From Bacillus sp. RO1 (GTDB lineage Bacteria > Bacillota > Bacilli > Bacillales > Bacillaceae_I): a DNA stretch of 64,000 bases. The stretch spans positions 50,494-114,493 of the forward strand of contig NZ_JAAZWB010000075.1 in NCBI RefSeq assembly GCF_012524115.1. Direction: 5' to 3'. Shown here one piece after another: positions 45,803 through 55,850 of the stretch (position 1 is its first letter; each line of letters opens with the position of its first letter). The notes beneath the pieces were generated by a model. The model had not been told where the DNA came from. It did not search any database and saw nothing but the letters and a program-made list of their open reading frames with translations. Both the position numbers and the translations under genes were made by a program.

Positions 45803-48436
45803 TTAAACGGATTTTATCCAATCTTCAACAGATTGTAATGCAGAATCGACTTGTTCTGGGTTTTTTCCGCCTGCTTGTGCCATGTCAGGACGACCTCCGC
45901 CGCCGCCACCGCAACGTGTAGCCACTTCTTTAACAACCTTACCGGCATGGTAACCTTTTTCAATTAGATCTTTAGTTACCCCTGCAGAAATGTTTACTTT
46001 TCCATCTTGTACGCTTGCAAGTACTATGATACCAGAACCAAGCTTATTTTTTAAATCATCCACCATCGTACGCAGGTTGTTCATGTCGGTACCTGCTACC
46101 TTGCTCACAAGCATTGTTACGCCATTGACGTCCTTTGCTTTTGATGAAAGGTTGGATGCTTCTATGTTTCCAAGCTTAGAAGCCAAGGATTGATTCTCTC
46201 TTTGCAGCTCTTTCATATCGGATAAAAGAACGTCGATTCTTGTTCCTACTTCCTGTGGTTTCGTTTTAAGCTTAGCTGCTGCTTCTTTTAACAGCTGTAC
46301 TTGATCATTTAATAGGCGATAAGCGCCTTCACCTGTCACAGCTTCCATACGGCGTGTTCCTGCTCCAATACCAGATTCAGAAACAATTTTGAATAGTCCG
46401 ATCTCAGATGTGTTTGGAACATGACAACCACCGCAAAGCTCCAGGCTGTATTCACCAACCTGAACGACACGAACGATATCTCCGTACTTTTCACCAAACA
46501 ATGCCATTGCACCCATTTCTTTTGCTTCAGTGATGGATTTGTTCTCAATGACAACATTGATGCTCGCCCAAATCTTTTCATTAACAATCGCTTCGATTTT
46601 CTCGATTTCCTCTTGTGTCACTTGACCAAAATGAGAGAAATCAAAACGAAGGCGGTCAGCCGTTACTTGAGATCCTGCTTGGTTTACATGAGTTCCCAGC
46701 ACGTCTTTTAATGCTTGGTGCAAAATGTGTGTAGCTGTATGGTTCTTAATAATCTGCGCGCGGTTTTTCGCATGCACTTCTGCTTTGACAGCTTGTTCAG
46801 TTTTCAATACACCTTCTTCTACTACGATTGTGTGTAGGTTTTGTCCATTAGGAGCTTTTTGTACGTCCTTCACAAACCCTCTACCTGTTTCTGTAACGAT
46901 ATATCCATGGTCCGCGATCTGGCCGCCACTTTCTGCATAAAAAGGTGTTTCTGCTAACATTACTTGTACTTCTTCACCCGTTTGTGCATCAATAGCAAGC
47001 TCACCATTTTTTACGATGACTGAAAGCATTGTATCTGCACTCAGCTGGTTGTATCCTATAAAGCTGCTTTCATTACGGATTTCTCCTAGCACACCAGATT
47101 GAACTTGCATGGAACTGGAGTCTTGACGCGCAGAACGAGCACGGTCACGCTGCATTTCCATTTCTTTTTCGAATCCTTCGTGATCAAGCGTCATGCCCTG
47201 TTCTTCTACATATTCCTCTGTCAGTTCTACAGGGAACCCGTACGTATCATACAGTCGGAATGCGTCTGCACCAGAAACAACTGTACTTCCATTCTCTTTA
47301 GCTTTTGCAATGACAGTGGAAAGGATCGCCAAACCATCATTCAATGTTTCGTGGAAACGCTCTTCTTCGGTTTTCACTACACGCTGGATAAAATCTTGTT
47401 TTTCTTTAACCTCCGGGTAGAAATCGACCATGATTTCCGCTACAACCGGTACAAGTTCATACATGAATGGACGGTTGATGCCGAGTTGCTTAGCGTAACG
47501 CACTGCTCTTCTTAAAAGACGGCGGAGTACATAGCCGCGTCCTTCATTAGAAGGCAGGGCACCATCACCAACTGCAAATGTCACGGTACGAATATGGTCT
47601 GCGATAACTTTGAATGCCGTATCTTTTTCTGCGTTAGTGCGGTATTTTTCACCTGACACATTTTCAGTCGCTTCGATGATTGGAATGAAAAGGTCGGTAT
47701 CAAAGTTTGTAGGCACATCTTGAATAACGGAAACCATACGCTCAAGCCCCATACCTGTATCAATGTTTTTCTTTGGAAGCGGTGTGTAAGTATGGTCTGG
47801 ATTGTGGTTAAACTCAGAGAATACAAGGTTCCAAATTTCAAGGTAGCGTTCGTTTTCTCCACCTGGATATAGTTCTGGGTCATTTAAGTCGTTCCCATAA
47901 CTTTCACCACGGTCATAGAAAATTTCTGTATTTGGTCCACTTGGACCTTCACCGATATCCCAGAAGTTACCCTCTAAGCGGATGATTCTCTCAGCAGGTA
48001 TACCAATTACTTCATTCCAGTAGTTGTAAGCTTCTTCGTCTTCTGGATGAATGGTAACGGATAGTTTTTCAGGATCAAAGCCAATCCATTTTTCACTTGT
48101 AAGGAACTCCCAAGCCCAGTCGATTGCTTCTTTTTTGAAGTACTCACCGATGGAGAAGTTACCAAGCATTTCGAAAAAAGTATGGTGACGTGCCGTTTTA
48201 CCTACGTTTTCAATATCGTTGGTACGGATTGATTTTTGCGCATTACAAATACGCGGATTTGCCGGAATGACACGGCCATCGAAGTATTTTTTCAGGGTTG
48301 CTACGCCACTGTTGATCCATAGTAGGGATGGGTCTTCGTGTGGGACAAGGGATGCGCTTGGCTCTACAGAATGTCCTTTTTCTTTGAAGAAGTCTAGGAA
48401 CATTTGTCGTACTTGAGCGGATGTTAGATGTTTCAT
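45803..48436 (-). CDS. alaS: Alanyl-tRNA synthetase
   Basis: An 877-residue class II synthetase. The catalytic core is N-terminal ([32 protein letters not shown]), the editing domain carries [11 protein letters not shown] and [13 protein letters not shown] (zinc ligands), and the C-terminal oligomerisation/DHHA1 domain ends with [16 protein letters not shown]. Length matches the family. Expression should be set by a T-box leader at 48895-49157, which lies unusually far (about 460 bases) upstream because a composite repeat has been placed between leader and gene. Confidence 0.98.
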   Translation of the reverse strand: MKHLTSAQVRQMFLDFFKEKGHSVEPSASLVPHEDPSLLWINSGVATLKKYFDGRVIPANPRICNAQKSIRTNDIENVGKTARHHTFFEMLGNFSIGEYFKKEAIDWAWEFLTSEKWIGFDPEKLSVTIHPEDEEAYNYWNEVIGIPAERIIRLEGNFWDIGEGPSGPNTEIFYDRGESYGNDLNDPELYPGGENERYLEIWNLVFSEFNHNPDHTYTPLPKKNIDTGMGLERMVSVIQDVPTNFDTDLFIPIIEATENVSGEKYRTNAEKDTAFKVIADHIRTVTFAVGDGALPSNEGRGYVLRRLLRRAVRYAKQLGINRPFMYELVPVVAEIMVDFYPEVKEKQDFIQRVVKTEEERFHETLNDGLAILSTVIAKAKENGSTVVSGADAFRLYDTYGFPVELTEEYVEEQGMTLDHEGFEKEMEMQRDRARSARQDSSSMQVQSGVLGEIRNESSFIGYNQLSADTMLSVIVKNGELAIDAQTGEEVQVMLAETPFYAESGGQIADHGYIVTETGRGFVKDVQKAPNGQNLHTIVVEEGVLKTEQAVKAEVHAKNRAQIIKNHTATHILHQALKDVLGTHVNQAGSQVTADRLRFDFSHFGQVTQEEIEKIEAIVNEKIWASINVVIENKSITEAKEMGAMALFGEKYGDIVRVVQVGEYSLELCGGCHVPNTSEIGLFKIVSESGIGAGTRRMEAVTGEGAYRLLNDQVQLLKEAAAKLKTKPQEVGTRIDVLLSDMKELQRENQSLASKLGNIEASNLSSKAKDVNGVTMLVSKVAGTDMNNLRTMVDDLKNKLGSGIIVLASVQDGKVNISAGVTKDLIEKGYHAGKVVKEVATRCGGGGGGRPDMAQAGGKNPEQVDSALQSVEDWIKSV

Positions 48437-48474
48437 TAGATTTTCCTCCTTTAGATGCTACTGTTTAAACTCCT

Positions 48475-48881
48475 GTTTCCCTTCGTTCCAGGTGGTCGCT
48501 TATCCAGAGGGCGGTGCTGGAGCCTCCTCGCTGCGCTGAAGGCCACTGAAAAAGTCTTGGATTAAGATATTGTTCAGACACCGCTGCGGATTTCCGCAAA
48601 TGGCTTCGCTTTCCTAGGGGCGCCGCTGGAGCCTCCTCGGCAAGCCTGCGGGGTCTCCACCTAGCACTATCTCCCTCAGGACAAGGAGGGCTTCGGCAGC
48701 GATTCATCGCACGAAGAAAATGCGTAGCATTTTCGAGGAGTCTTCGCCTTTTGCTCCAATCCACAGCTCGAAATTACCAAATACAATATCATATCAGTTT
48801 TACCGTGACCTCCAGCGGGGTCTCAAGTCTACCGCTACCTCCCGCCGGAGTCGACCACCTTGCACTTCAGTCAACAGGGAA
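48475..48881 (-). repeat. Composite nested repeat B[C[A]C]B between the T-box and alaS
   Basis: The outer B halves lie at about 48475-48540 (GAGCCTCCTCGCTGCGCTGA) and 48814-48881 (GGGGTCTCAAGTCTACCGCT, CTCCCGCCGGAGTCGACC). Inside are arms C at 48541-48579 (GGCCACTGAAAAAG) and 48771-48813 (CAGTTTTACCGTGACC), an inverted pair. The core A is 48580-48769, including an extra ~60-base module (about 48690-48745) shared only with the copy at 55336. No gene is present. Confidence 0.8.
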
Positions 48882-48894
48882 ATTTGAAGAAAAC

Positions 48895-49157
48895 AAAAAA
48901 CTCCCGTCCCTAATAACAGGGACGAGAGTGTTCTCGCGGTACCACCCTGATTATGACAGAATAACTCTGTCATCTCTCAGATTGCTTTAACGGTGCATGC
49001 CGGCAGGATTTTACCCTGCTCTCCGGATTAGCTTTCCATTACCCTTCACCCTGGAATTCTTGCAGCCGTGGAATTCCTCTCTATGGGAGCATTTGCTCGT
49101 CAGGATGGTCTGTAACGTACTTAGATCCTTCTTTGAATTAGTTTATGTAGCTAGTAT
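48895..49157 (-). ncRNA. T-box riboswitch of alaS
   Basis: The 14-base T-box AGGGTGGTACCGCG is at 48935-48948 (minus strand); its TGGT would pair with the ACCA end of a tRNA whose discriminator base is A, as tRNA-Ala has. A terminator (CTCTCGTCCCT with AGGGACGGGAG, then TTTTTT) is at 48895-48928. Stem I features are visible upstream, including AGAGAGG and the GGGTGAAGGGTAATGG block. The GCT in AAAGCTAATCC is a possible alanine specifier, but I did not fold stem I fully. Uncharged tRNA-Ala should favour readthrough. Confidence 0.9.
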
Positions 49158-49163
49158 GCTTCG

Positions 49164-49192
49164 ATTATATGCAACAGAAAGAAAGTTGTCAA
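49164..49192 (-). promoter_or_regulatory. alaS/T-box promoter
   Basis: On the minus strand TTGACA and TATAAT are both perfect and spaced by 17 bases. The -35 box overlaps the stop codon of yrrI. Confidence 0.9.
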
Positions 49193-50247
49193 TGTTTGAT
49201 GAAATGAGCGGTAAGATGAGTTAGAGTGACTTTCATCACAGCGAATATTGGTACTGCCAAAATTAATCCTACCACCCCTGCAACCTCTCCGCCTATCAAT
49301 AGCGCCAAAATGATGAACACAGGGTGAATATGGAGACTTTTGCCCACAATCAATGGCGATAAGATATTCCCCTCTATAAACTGCAGACCAAATATGATGA
49401 TGATGACTAGAAAGACCATCTTTACAGAAACCGTCGCAGCGATGATTATTGCCGGAAAGGCTCCAATAATCGGGCCAAAATAAGGAATGATGTTAGTAAT
49501 TCCTATTATTACACCGAGTACGAGAGGATATTTCATGCCAGCTAACCAGAGGCTGGCGGTTGCCAATATGCCTATTATCAAACAAACCGTCAACTGTCCT
49601 CTTATATAACTACCCAGTGAAATGTCTACGTCCTTTAAGAAGGCGATTCCTGGCTCCCTCCATTTTCGGGGCGTCAAGTACCAGACCGTTTTTTTCACCT
49701 GGTCATAGTCCTTTAACAGATAAAACACGATAAAAGGAATGACAATCAAAATAAAAAAGGAGTTCAACAAACCTTTTAATCCGGCTACAACTTTTGTAAG
49801 GAGATTTGTAAGCATTGCTTCAAATTCACTAAAGGTCTGATCTACCCTATCGTGAATTCCATCCGGCCAACCAGATGTAGAACTATGAATCTGCTTGATC
49901 CAACCGCTGTATGTTTCGGCTAATCGGGGAAAGTTGTCTGATAGCTCCCAAAGTTGATCAATAATAACTGGTATCCCTTTGTAGCCTATGAGACCGATTC
50001 CACCAAAAAATAAAAGATAGATGATGAGAATAGCAATCGGTCTAGGCATCCCTCTGTTATGTGTGTACTCTACAACAGGATGCAATAGGTATGTAATGAA
50101 AATACTGATAAAAAACGGGATACTAATAATGAACAGAACCCTCAAAACAGGCGCCCACAGTGGACTCAGTTTCATAAACACATACAAAATAATCATAACG
50201 AGTAGAAGTGTACCTAGGCGTAACAGCCATTTCTTCTGATTTTCCAA
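49189..50247 (-). CDS. yrrI: AI-2E family transporter YrrI
   Basis: A 352-residue membrane protein with about eight helices, of the AI-2E/PerM family (GLLNSFFILIVIPFIVFYLLKDY and the late PYFGPIIGAFPAI motif). In B. subtilis yrrI lies upstream of alaS. Some family members move Na+ or signalling molecules; the substrate here is unknown. Start is TTG at 50247 with GGAGGCG upstream. Its 3' end overlaps the alaS promoter. Confidence 0.88.
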   Translation of the reverse strand: MENQKKWLLRLGTLLLVMIILYVFMKLSPLWAPVLRVLFIISIPFFISIFITYLLHPVVEYTHNRGMPRPIAILIIYLLFFGGIGLIGYKGIPVIIDQLWELSDNFPRLAETYSGWIKQIHSSTSGWPDGIHDRVDQTFSEFEAMLTNLLTKVVAGLKGLLNSFFILIVIPFIVFYLLKDYDQVKKTVWYLTPRKWREPGIAFLKDVDISLGSYIRGQLTVCLIIGILATASLWLAGMKYPLVLGVIIGITNIIPYFGPIIGAFPAIIIAATVSVKMVFLVIIIIFGLQFIEGNILSPLIVGKSLHIHPVFIILALLIGGEVAGVVGLILAVPIFAVMKVTLTHLTAHFIKH

Positions 50248-50304
50248 GAGAAACGCCTCCTACTCGTTATTCTCTATTTAGTTATCAAGATTTATACAGG
50301 CCTT

Positions 50305-51666
50305 TTACTTCAACTCTGAAATGGAGTCGGTCACTGTTTTAATGATAAATTGCAGGTCTTCATCACTGAGGGACAGCGGCGGTGACAAAGTAAGAACATT
50401 ATTAAACCCTGCGACAGTAGCCCCGTTTTTCCCCACTATTAAGCCTTTCTTTTTACAAGAGGCAATTACCCCGTTTATTTTATCTATTTCAATTGGGTCT
50501 TTTGTTTCCTTGTTTTTAACAAGCTCCAATCCTACTAGGAGCCCTTTTCCTCGAACATCCCCAACAGAGGGATGGTCAGATAGACGGGATTTTAGTTCAC
50601 TTAATAAAACTGCACCTTTTTCTGCAGAGCGCTCTATGAGCTTTTCATTCTCCATTATTTCAAGGTTTTTCAGTGCCAAGGCACATGAAGCGGGACTTCC
50701 GCCAAAAGTATTAACATGCCGCAAGTAGTCGTACTCTTCAGATCCTTTGAATTGGTCATAGATCTCTTTCTTTACAGCAGTTGCTGAAAGCGGCAAATAG
50801 GCACTTGTGATACCTTTGGCCATGGTGATGATGTCAGGTGTCACGCCATAATTCATGAATCCAAATGGCTTTCCGGTTCTCCCAAAACCGCAGATCACTT
50901 CATCTACTATTAAGAGGGCACCATGCTTTTTACATATTTCAGATACTGCTCCCATATAGGTGTCTGGCGGAGTAAGGATCCCTCCCCCTGTAATGATGGG
51001 TTCCATGATCATCGCAGCAATGGTTTCACTAAGCTCCCAAGTCATTACTTGATCTACATCTTTCACGCATCTCATACTCATAGGGTCAGCTGTTTGGGCA
51101 TCTTCCATTCTATATGTGTCAGGAGGCGGGATGTGAACAAATCCTGGAGCGAGTGGTTCATATTTATATTTTCGTTGTGCCTGGCCTGTTGCTGCTAGGG
51201 ATCCCATTGTGTTTCCGTGATAGGAACGGTATCTGGAAACAATTTTATACCGGTTGCTATCACCACGTTGGGCATGATACTGCCTTGCAATTTTGAAGGC
51301 TGTTTCATTCGCTTCCGATCCACTGTTGGAAAAGAAAATGACATATTCTTCTCCAAGCCACTCGTTTAGCTTTTCGGCAAGTTTAATGGCTGGGACGTGA
51401 CTTTGTGTTAGTGGAAAATAAGCCAGTTCTTTCAGCTGTTCGTATGCCGCTTCTGCAAGTTCCGTTCTGCCGTAGCCGACGTTGACACACCAGAGTCCTG
51501 ACATACCATCCAAATAGCGATTTCCATCAATATCCGTAATCCAAGCGCCTTTGGCTTCTTTTACAACCATGGTGGATGACGGGCTATAGGGTTTCATGGA
51601 GTGCCAAAGATAGCGATCATCTTGAGCCAATAAGTTTTGTTCTTGCGTTTGATTTATTTTAGCCAA
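50305..51666 (-). CDS. Class III omega-aminotransferase, probably beta-alanine transaminase
   Basis: A 453-residue PLP enzyme of the class III (omega) group. GSEANETAFKIAR (cofactor loop), IVDEVICGFGRTG (Asp for pyridine N) and the Schiff-base Lys in TMAKGITSAYLP are present. Its place beside mmsA and the pyd genes suggests that it converts beta-alanine (and 3-aminoisobutyrate) to malonate (methylmalonate) semialdehyde; this is inference. The TTG at 51666 fits AAAGGGTG best; an ATG 13 codons earlier lacks a ribosome site. Confidence 0.85.
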   Translation of the reverse strand: MAKINQTQEQNLLAQDDRYLWHSMKPYSPSSTMVVKEAKGAWITDIDGNRYLDGMSGLWCVNVGYGRTELAEAAYEQLKELAYFPLTQSHVPAIKLAEKLNEWLGEEYVIFFSNSGSEANETAFKIARQYHAQRGDSNRYKIVSRYRSYHGNTMGSLAATGQAQRKYKYEPLAPGFVHIPPPDTYRMEDAQTADPMSMRCVKDVDQVMTWELSETIAAMIMEPIITGGGILTPPDTYMGAVSEICKKHGALLIVDEVICGFGRTGKPFGFMNYGVTPDIITMAKGITSAYLPLSATAVKKEIYDQFKGSEEYDYLRHVNTFGGSPASCALALKNLEIMENEKLIERSAEKGAVLLSELKSRLSDHPSVGDVRGKGLLVGLELVKNKETKDPIEIDKINGVIASCKKKGLIVGKNGATVAGFNNVLTLSPPLSLSDEDLQFIIKTVTDSISELK

Positions 51667-51727
51667 CGAAAACACCCTTTCTATGTGAGAAGCATTGCTA
51701 ACCATTCACACTTAGGAACCTTTAAAA

Positions 51728-51860
51728 CACCGCTGGTGATTTCCGCAAATGGCTTCGCTTTCCTAGGGGCTGACGAGAGCCTCCTCGGCAAGTCTGCGGT
51801 GTCTCCACCTAGCGCTATCTCCCTTAGGAGTCTTCGCCTTTTGGTTTAATCACCAGCTAG
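51728..51860 (-). repeat. Dispersed repeat A, between the aminotransferase and mmsA
   Basis: It reads ACCGCTGGTGATTTCCGC at the left and AATCACCAGCTAG at the right; the two ends changed together (GGTGATT with AATCACC) so pairing of the ends is kept. Internal blocks match the other copies. Both flanking genes are in the same orientation. Confidence 0.85.
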
Positions 51861-51888
51861 AAATCATCTCTATACTCTACAGCTTATT

Positions 51889-53355
51889 TTAAAAATCGAA
51901 TCTTGATGTGATCATTTTTTTGCGGGTGAAGAAGTTGACACCGTCTTTTCCGTTTACGTGAAGATCGCCGTAGAAGGAATCTTTCCAGCCGGAGAATGGG
52001 AAAAATGCCATCGTTGCAGGAACTCCTACATTGACACCAATCATTCCTGCATCCGCTTCTTCCCTGAACTGCCTAACCGCCTTAGCATCTTTTGTGTAGA
52101 TGGTTGCGCCATTGCCGAATCGGGATTTCTCGATATGAGCAAGCGCCTCGTCAAGGTCTTTTGCACGCAATAGGCTAAGAACAGGGGCAAAAATCTCTTC
52201 CTTGGCAATCGTCATTTCAGGGGTAACATGATCAAAAATGGTCGGTCCGAGATAATGGCCTTCTGGCATTTCATCCATTTCTTTACGGCCATCACGAATC
52301 AGAGACGCTCCCTCGGAAACTCCTTGTTTTATATAGCCTAGTACTTTTTCACGATGGCTTTCCCTAATAACAGGGGTCAACAATACGTCTTCATCCATAC
52401 CGTTTCCGATTGTCAGGGAGTTTGCTTTGTTTTTCAGTTCCTCAACAAATTGATCGTTATTTCCTACTACTACAACGGCACTGCATGCCATGCAGCGCTG
52501 TCCCGCACTTCCAAAAGCAGATGTCAAAATATGCTGTGCAGCTTTTTCTATATTGGCATCCGGCATCACGACATGATGGTTTTTAGCTCCAGAAAGAGCC
52601 TGGACCCTCTTGCCATTTTTCGCGGCTGTCTCATACACATATTTTGCTACAGGCTGAGAACCGACAAAGGATATCGCTTTAACATCCTCATGATTTAGCA
52701 AACCATTAACCACATCATGTGCACCGTGGACAATGTTTAACACCCCGTCCGGGGCTCCTGCTTCTGTAAACAGCTCCACTAAACGATTGGCAAGCATCGG
52801 CGTCCGTTCAGAAGGTTTTAGGACAAACGTATTTCCGCATGCGATAGCGAGCGGGAACATCCATAGTGGAACCATCATTGGGAAGTTGAAAGGAGTAATC
52901 CCCCCTACCACTCCAAGTGGATATCTATACATGCTAGAATCAATATCTTCCGCAATATTTGATAAGGTTTCTCCCATCATCAATGTTGGAGCACCTGCTG
53001 CAAACTCTACACACTCCAACCCTCTTTGTACTTCACCATGTGCTTCCTTAAATGCTTTTCCGTTTTCAAGTACAATCAGCTTTGCAAGTTCGTCATGATT
53101 TTGTGTTAATAAGTGATGGTAGGCATACATAATGCGTGCACGTTTAGGCACGGGCATATCTTTCCATGTTTTAAAAGCAGTTTTGGCTGCCTTGACTGCC
53201 TCCGCTACATCTTCTTTGGTTGAGATCGGCACCTTTGCCAAACATTCCTTTGTAGCTGGGTTGATGACTTCCATTTGCTCTGAACCTTTGGAATCCACCC
53301 ATTTTCCATCTATGAAATTTTGCAATACCCTCGTGTCTTTTGAAGTAATTGTCAT
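51889..53355 (-). CDS. mmsA: CoA-acylating methylmalonate-semialdehyde dehydrogenase
   Basis: A 488-residue aldehyde dehydrogenase. The catalytic Cys lies in [11 protein letters not shown], with the MMSDH-type [12 protein letters not shown] and [13 protein letters not shown]. It oxidises malonate or methylmalonate semialdehyde to acetyl-CoA or propionyl-CoA with NAD+ and CoA. In B. subtilis the relative is IolA of inositol use; no other iol genes are near, and the pyd genes make a role in pyrimidine degradation more likely. The ATG at 53355 follows GAGGAGGAC. Confidence 0.92.
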   Translation of the reverse strand: MTITSKDTRVLQNFIDGKWVDSKGSEQMEVINPATKECLAKVPISTKEDVAEAVKAAKTAFKTWKDMPVPKRARIMYAYHHLLTQNHDELAKLIVLENGKAFKEAHGEVQRGLECVEFAAGAPTLMMGETLSNIAEDIDSSMYRYPLGVVGGITPFNFPMMVPLWMFPLAIACGNTFVLKPSERTPMLANRLVELFTEAGAPDGVLNIVHGAHDVVNGLLNHEDVKAISFVGSQPVAKYVYETAAKNGKRVQALSGAKNHHVVMPDANIEKAAQHILTSAFGSAGQRCMACSAVVVVGNNDQFVEELKNKANSLTIGNGMDEDVLLTPVIRESHREKVLGYIKQGVSEGASLIRDGRKEMDEMPEGHYLGPTIFDHVTPEMTIAKEEIFAPVLSLLRAKDLDEALAHIEKSRFGNGATIYTKDAKAVRQFREEADAGMIGVNVGVPATMAFFPFSGWKDSFYGDLHVNGKDGVNFFTRKKMITSRFDF

Positions 53356-53405
53356 GCTATGTCCTCCTCATCCTTTAATAGAATATTTAGAACTTATGAC
53401 TATTA

Positions 53406-53446
53406 TCTGACAAAATAGAAAGGCTTTCATTAGACAAAATGTAAAA
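53406..53446. promoter_or_regulatory. Candidate operator in the mmsA leader
   Basis: TCTGACAAAAT at 53406-53416 and TTAGACAAAAT at 53430-53440 form a 24-bp direct repeat. The first 11-mer recurs exactly at 55233-55243 in front of pucR. An overlapping ATGTAAAA at 53439-53446 recurs at 63338-63345 in front of pydC. These are candidates for PucR binding. Confidence 0.4.
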
Positions 53447-53475
53447 TGGATAAGGTTCCACTCCTGACATTTTGC

Positions 53476-53510
53476 CAAAAAAAAAGTTGGCTCCCTTAGG
53501 AAACCAACTT
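53476..53510 (-). terminator. pucR terminator
   Basis: A 7-bp stem (AAGTTGG with CCAACTT) is followed on the minus strand by nine T. Confidence 0.8.
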
Positions 53511-53520
53511 TGTCAGCATT

Positions 53521-55128
53521 TTAAAGACTATACGTTTTACTATCTCCGTCCAAATACGAATTGGTCGTATTCAAATATTCATACACCATTACCATAAATT
53601 CAATCACAAGTCTTTTTTCAGAAATCATGAAGTCTTCCCCCAGTAAGCTTTCTAATTTTTGAATCCTGTGATAGAGAGTCTGCCTAACAATATAAAGCTT
53701 ACTTGCCGTCTCTTTTTTAGAACCATTGCAGGAGAGATAGATTTTTAATGTTTCTAGAAGCTTTCCGTTATGCTTTTGGTCGTAGGCAATGACAGGCTCC
53801 AAATATTCCATAACAAAATCACGAAGATCATGATGTTTTTGCATGAATGAGATCAACCGGTAAATGTGAAGATCCTCAAAAAAAGAGAAATATTCTTCTT
53901 TTAGCAGTTGTTCCTGGATTTGCATAGCCTCCCAGGAAGACTGATAGCTTTTGGAAAGTTGATCAAGTGGCAGCACATATTTCCCAACAGCAAAACGGAA
54001 TGAATAATTCCCTTTGTTGTCTTTTTGTTTGTTGATAATATTTACTACTCCTTCTGTTAATCTATCCTTCCAGCCTCGTTCCTCCCTTTTGTTAATGAGA
54101 ATGGCAGTTAGCGTATTTTTCATCTCTGTAAAGAATACCGAGAAGCCCTGTTGTTCAAAGATGGAGCGAAATAACAGGGTAAGATAAGTTTTATCAAGTG
54201 CGGGGGCCTGCTGGTTTTTCTTTTTACAAAGAAGTACCACTCCGCCTTTATGAAACATCGCATCATTTCGACCAAGGAAATCCCGAATGGATTCTTTGTG
54301 CTGGCCACCTTCAAGCCAGCTGCGGAGCCACTCGCTTTCTTCTAGTCTCCTTTTTTCTTCCACATACAACCCTCTTAATATATGCTGAGCTAGCGCAGTT
54401 ATGGTTCGATCTAAAAGTAAATGATCAAACTCGCTCAATATGCGGTCTTGGGAAAAAATATGAATGACACCATGTTGCTTATCCAGTACCTGAACAGGCT
54501 CCATTAAGTATTTCTCTTTAACGGAATCCGATTTCATTGAACATATAATTTTTTTCCGCTCGTGAATTGGAACGTCAGGGATAAAGAATCTCTCACCAGT
54601 TTTATTTTCGTAAATAATTTGCGTTTCCAAGTGTTCTTGAAGATAGTGAAGTATTTCGAATTCGTGGGTAATGGTCAACAGTTTCTTGTTTAACGTTTGA
54701 GAGTAGCTTTCTAGTTGAGATATCATTTGATATTGTTGGTTAATCAACACAGAATGAATGTCTTGCGTAATATCTACAAATGACACTTCCTGATGAAAGA
54801 GAATGAGAGGGAATGCTCTGGCATTAGCTAGATTAATGATGTCCTGTGGGATGGAGGGGATATAGGCACCTTTTTCAATACATAATCCGGCTGCCTGACA
54901 ATTTATGAGTTGCTGGACAAACGACTTGAATTTCTCTGTATTATTTCCAAAAGATACTCCGGTGGATAGAATAAGTTCTTGTCCATTCAACAGCTTTTCA
55001 ATATTGGTTATTTCCACAACATGTACCCATTTCACTTGGCGGTGTATTCCTTGTTCGCCTGCTACTACCTCGGATGTTTCAAATTGTTTCCGCTTCATGA
55101 TTTCCTGTAGAGACAACATGGTTTTCAT
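53521..55128 (-). CDS. PucR-family transcription regulator
   Basis: A 535-residue regulator. An N-terminal PucR domain (about residues 5-130) is followed by a central region and a C-terminal helix-turn-helix of the PucR/CdaR type (ETLKIYLSCNGSKKETASK, then IVRQTLYHRIQKLESLLG). PucR proteins control purine or allantoin use; here the neighbours are pyrimidine degradation genes, so it probably regulates those, and perhaps senses a ring-opening product. The ATG at 55128 follows AGAGGTG. It has its own promoter and terminator. Confidence 0.88.
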   Translation of the reverse strand: MKTMLSLQEIMKRKQFETSEVVAGEQGIHRQVKWVHVVEITNIEKLLNGQELILSTGVSFGNNTEKFKSFVQQLINCQAAGLCIEKGAYIPSIPQDIINLANARAFPLILFHQEVSFVDITQDIHSVLINQQYQMISQLESYSQTLNKKLLTITHEFEILHYLQEHLETQIIYENKTGERFFIPDVPIHERKKIICSMKSDSVKEKYLMEPVQVLDKQHGVIHIFSQDRILSEFDHLLLDRTITALAQHILRGLYVEEKRRLEESEWLRSWLEGGQHKESIRDFLGRNDAMFHKGGVVLLCKKKNQQAPALDKTYLTLLFRSIFEQQGFSVFFTEMKNTLTAILINKREERGWKDRLTEGVVNIINKQKDNKGNYSFRFAVGKYVLPLDQLSKSYQSSWEAMQIQEQLLKEEYFSFFEDLHIYRLISFMQKHHDLRDFVMEYLEPVIAYDQKHNGKLLETLKIYLSCNGSKKETASKLYIVRQTLYHRIQKLESLLGEDFMISEKRLVIEFMVMVYEYLNTTNSYLDGDSKTYSL

Positions 55129-55251
55129 GTATTCACCTCTTTGTTCAAGATGGATGATCCAATTATGTACGACTAGGTCCTAAAACGATACCTTTATTAT
55201 AACGTAAGCAAAACGTATATTTAATTAAATATTCTGACAAAATTAAACAAA

Positions 55252-55286
55252 AGATGACATGTCGAGTGATTTTCAACATGTCATCT
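55252..55286 (-). terminator. Terminator downstream of the 77-aa gene and repeat A
   Basis: An 11-bp perfect stem (AGATGACATGT with ACATGTCATCT) is followed on the minus strand by TTTGTTT. It separates the permease unit from pucR. Confidence 0.8.
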
Positions 55287-55335
55287 ACTTTTTTACTTGG
55301 CTCTGTTAAAGCATACTATCGATTTTTGCAGCAAC

Positions 55336-55530
55336 CTAGCTGTTGATTGTAGCAATAGGCGAAGACTCCTCGAAAATGCTACTCATTTTCTTCGTGCGAT
55401 GTTTCGCTGTCGAAGCCTTCCTTATCCTGAGGGAGATAGCGTTTAGGGGAGACCCCGCAGGCGCTTTTCCGAGGAGGCTCCCCAAACGCCCCTAGGAAAG
55501 CGAAGCCTAGTGCGGAAATCAACAGCGGTG
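55336..55530 (+). repeat. Dispersed repeat A with extra module, reversed orientation
   Basis: It opens CTAGCTGTTGATTGTAGCA and closes GAAATCAACAGCGGTG, i.e. the reverse of the other A copies. An internal module of about 60 bases (near 55369-55425, including CTCCTCGAAAATGCTAC and CTTCGTGCGATG) is shared only with the copy in front of alaS. No gene is present in 55129-55548. Confidence 0.85.
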
Positions 55531-55548
55531 TTTAACAGATCGTTTTAC

Positions 55549-55782
55549 TTAATTATTAATCGGAAAATATAGCTGTATCTCTTGGACCATTTCCTGAAAT
55601 TCACCTTCATCGTTGAAATCGCTTGAATCCCAGTTCTCTAAAATCCAATTTACTAGTTCCTCAGGCGAATTAAAGAACTCTCCACTTGAATCTGCTTTAC
55701 GAATAGTAAACCTGTTGTTATCCTCATCAATTGTTACTTCACAAGGGTAGGCGCTTTCTTTGCATTTCAGTTGATATTCCAT
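55549..55782 (-). CDS. Unknown 77-aa acidic protein
   Basis: A 77-residue acidic protein without signal or membrane helix (MEYQLKCKESAYPCEVTIDE start). I do not recognise it. AAAGGAG is well placed before the ATG at 55782, so it is likely expressed. It lies 68 bases after another small gene on the same strand, below the NCS1 permease. Confidence 0.6.
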   Translation of the reverse strand: MEYQLKCKESAYPCEVTIDEDNNRFTIRKADSSGEFFNSPEELVNWILENWDSSDFNDEGEFQEMVQEIQLYFPINN

Positions 55783-55850
55783 AGAATTCTCCTTTCACGA
55801 TGCAGTTTACCAAATTTTATTCCTAGCAAATTCAAACTATGAAGATTTCG

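Noticed and set aside
48465..48764. A 99-codon Arg/Pro-rich frame in front of alaS
   Set aside because: Lies wholly in the composite repeat, is not shared between copies as a frame, and has no ribosome site.
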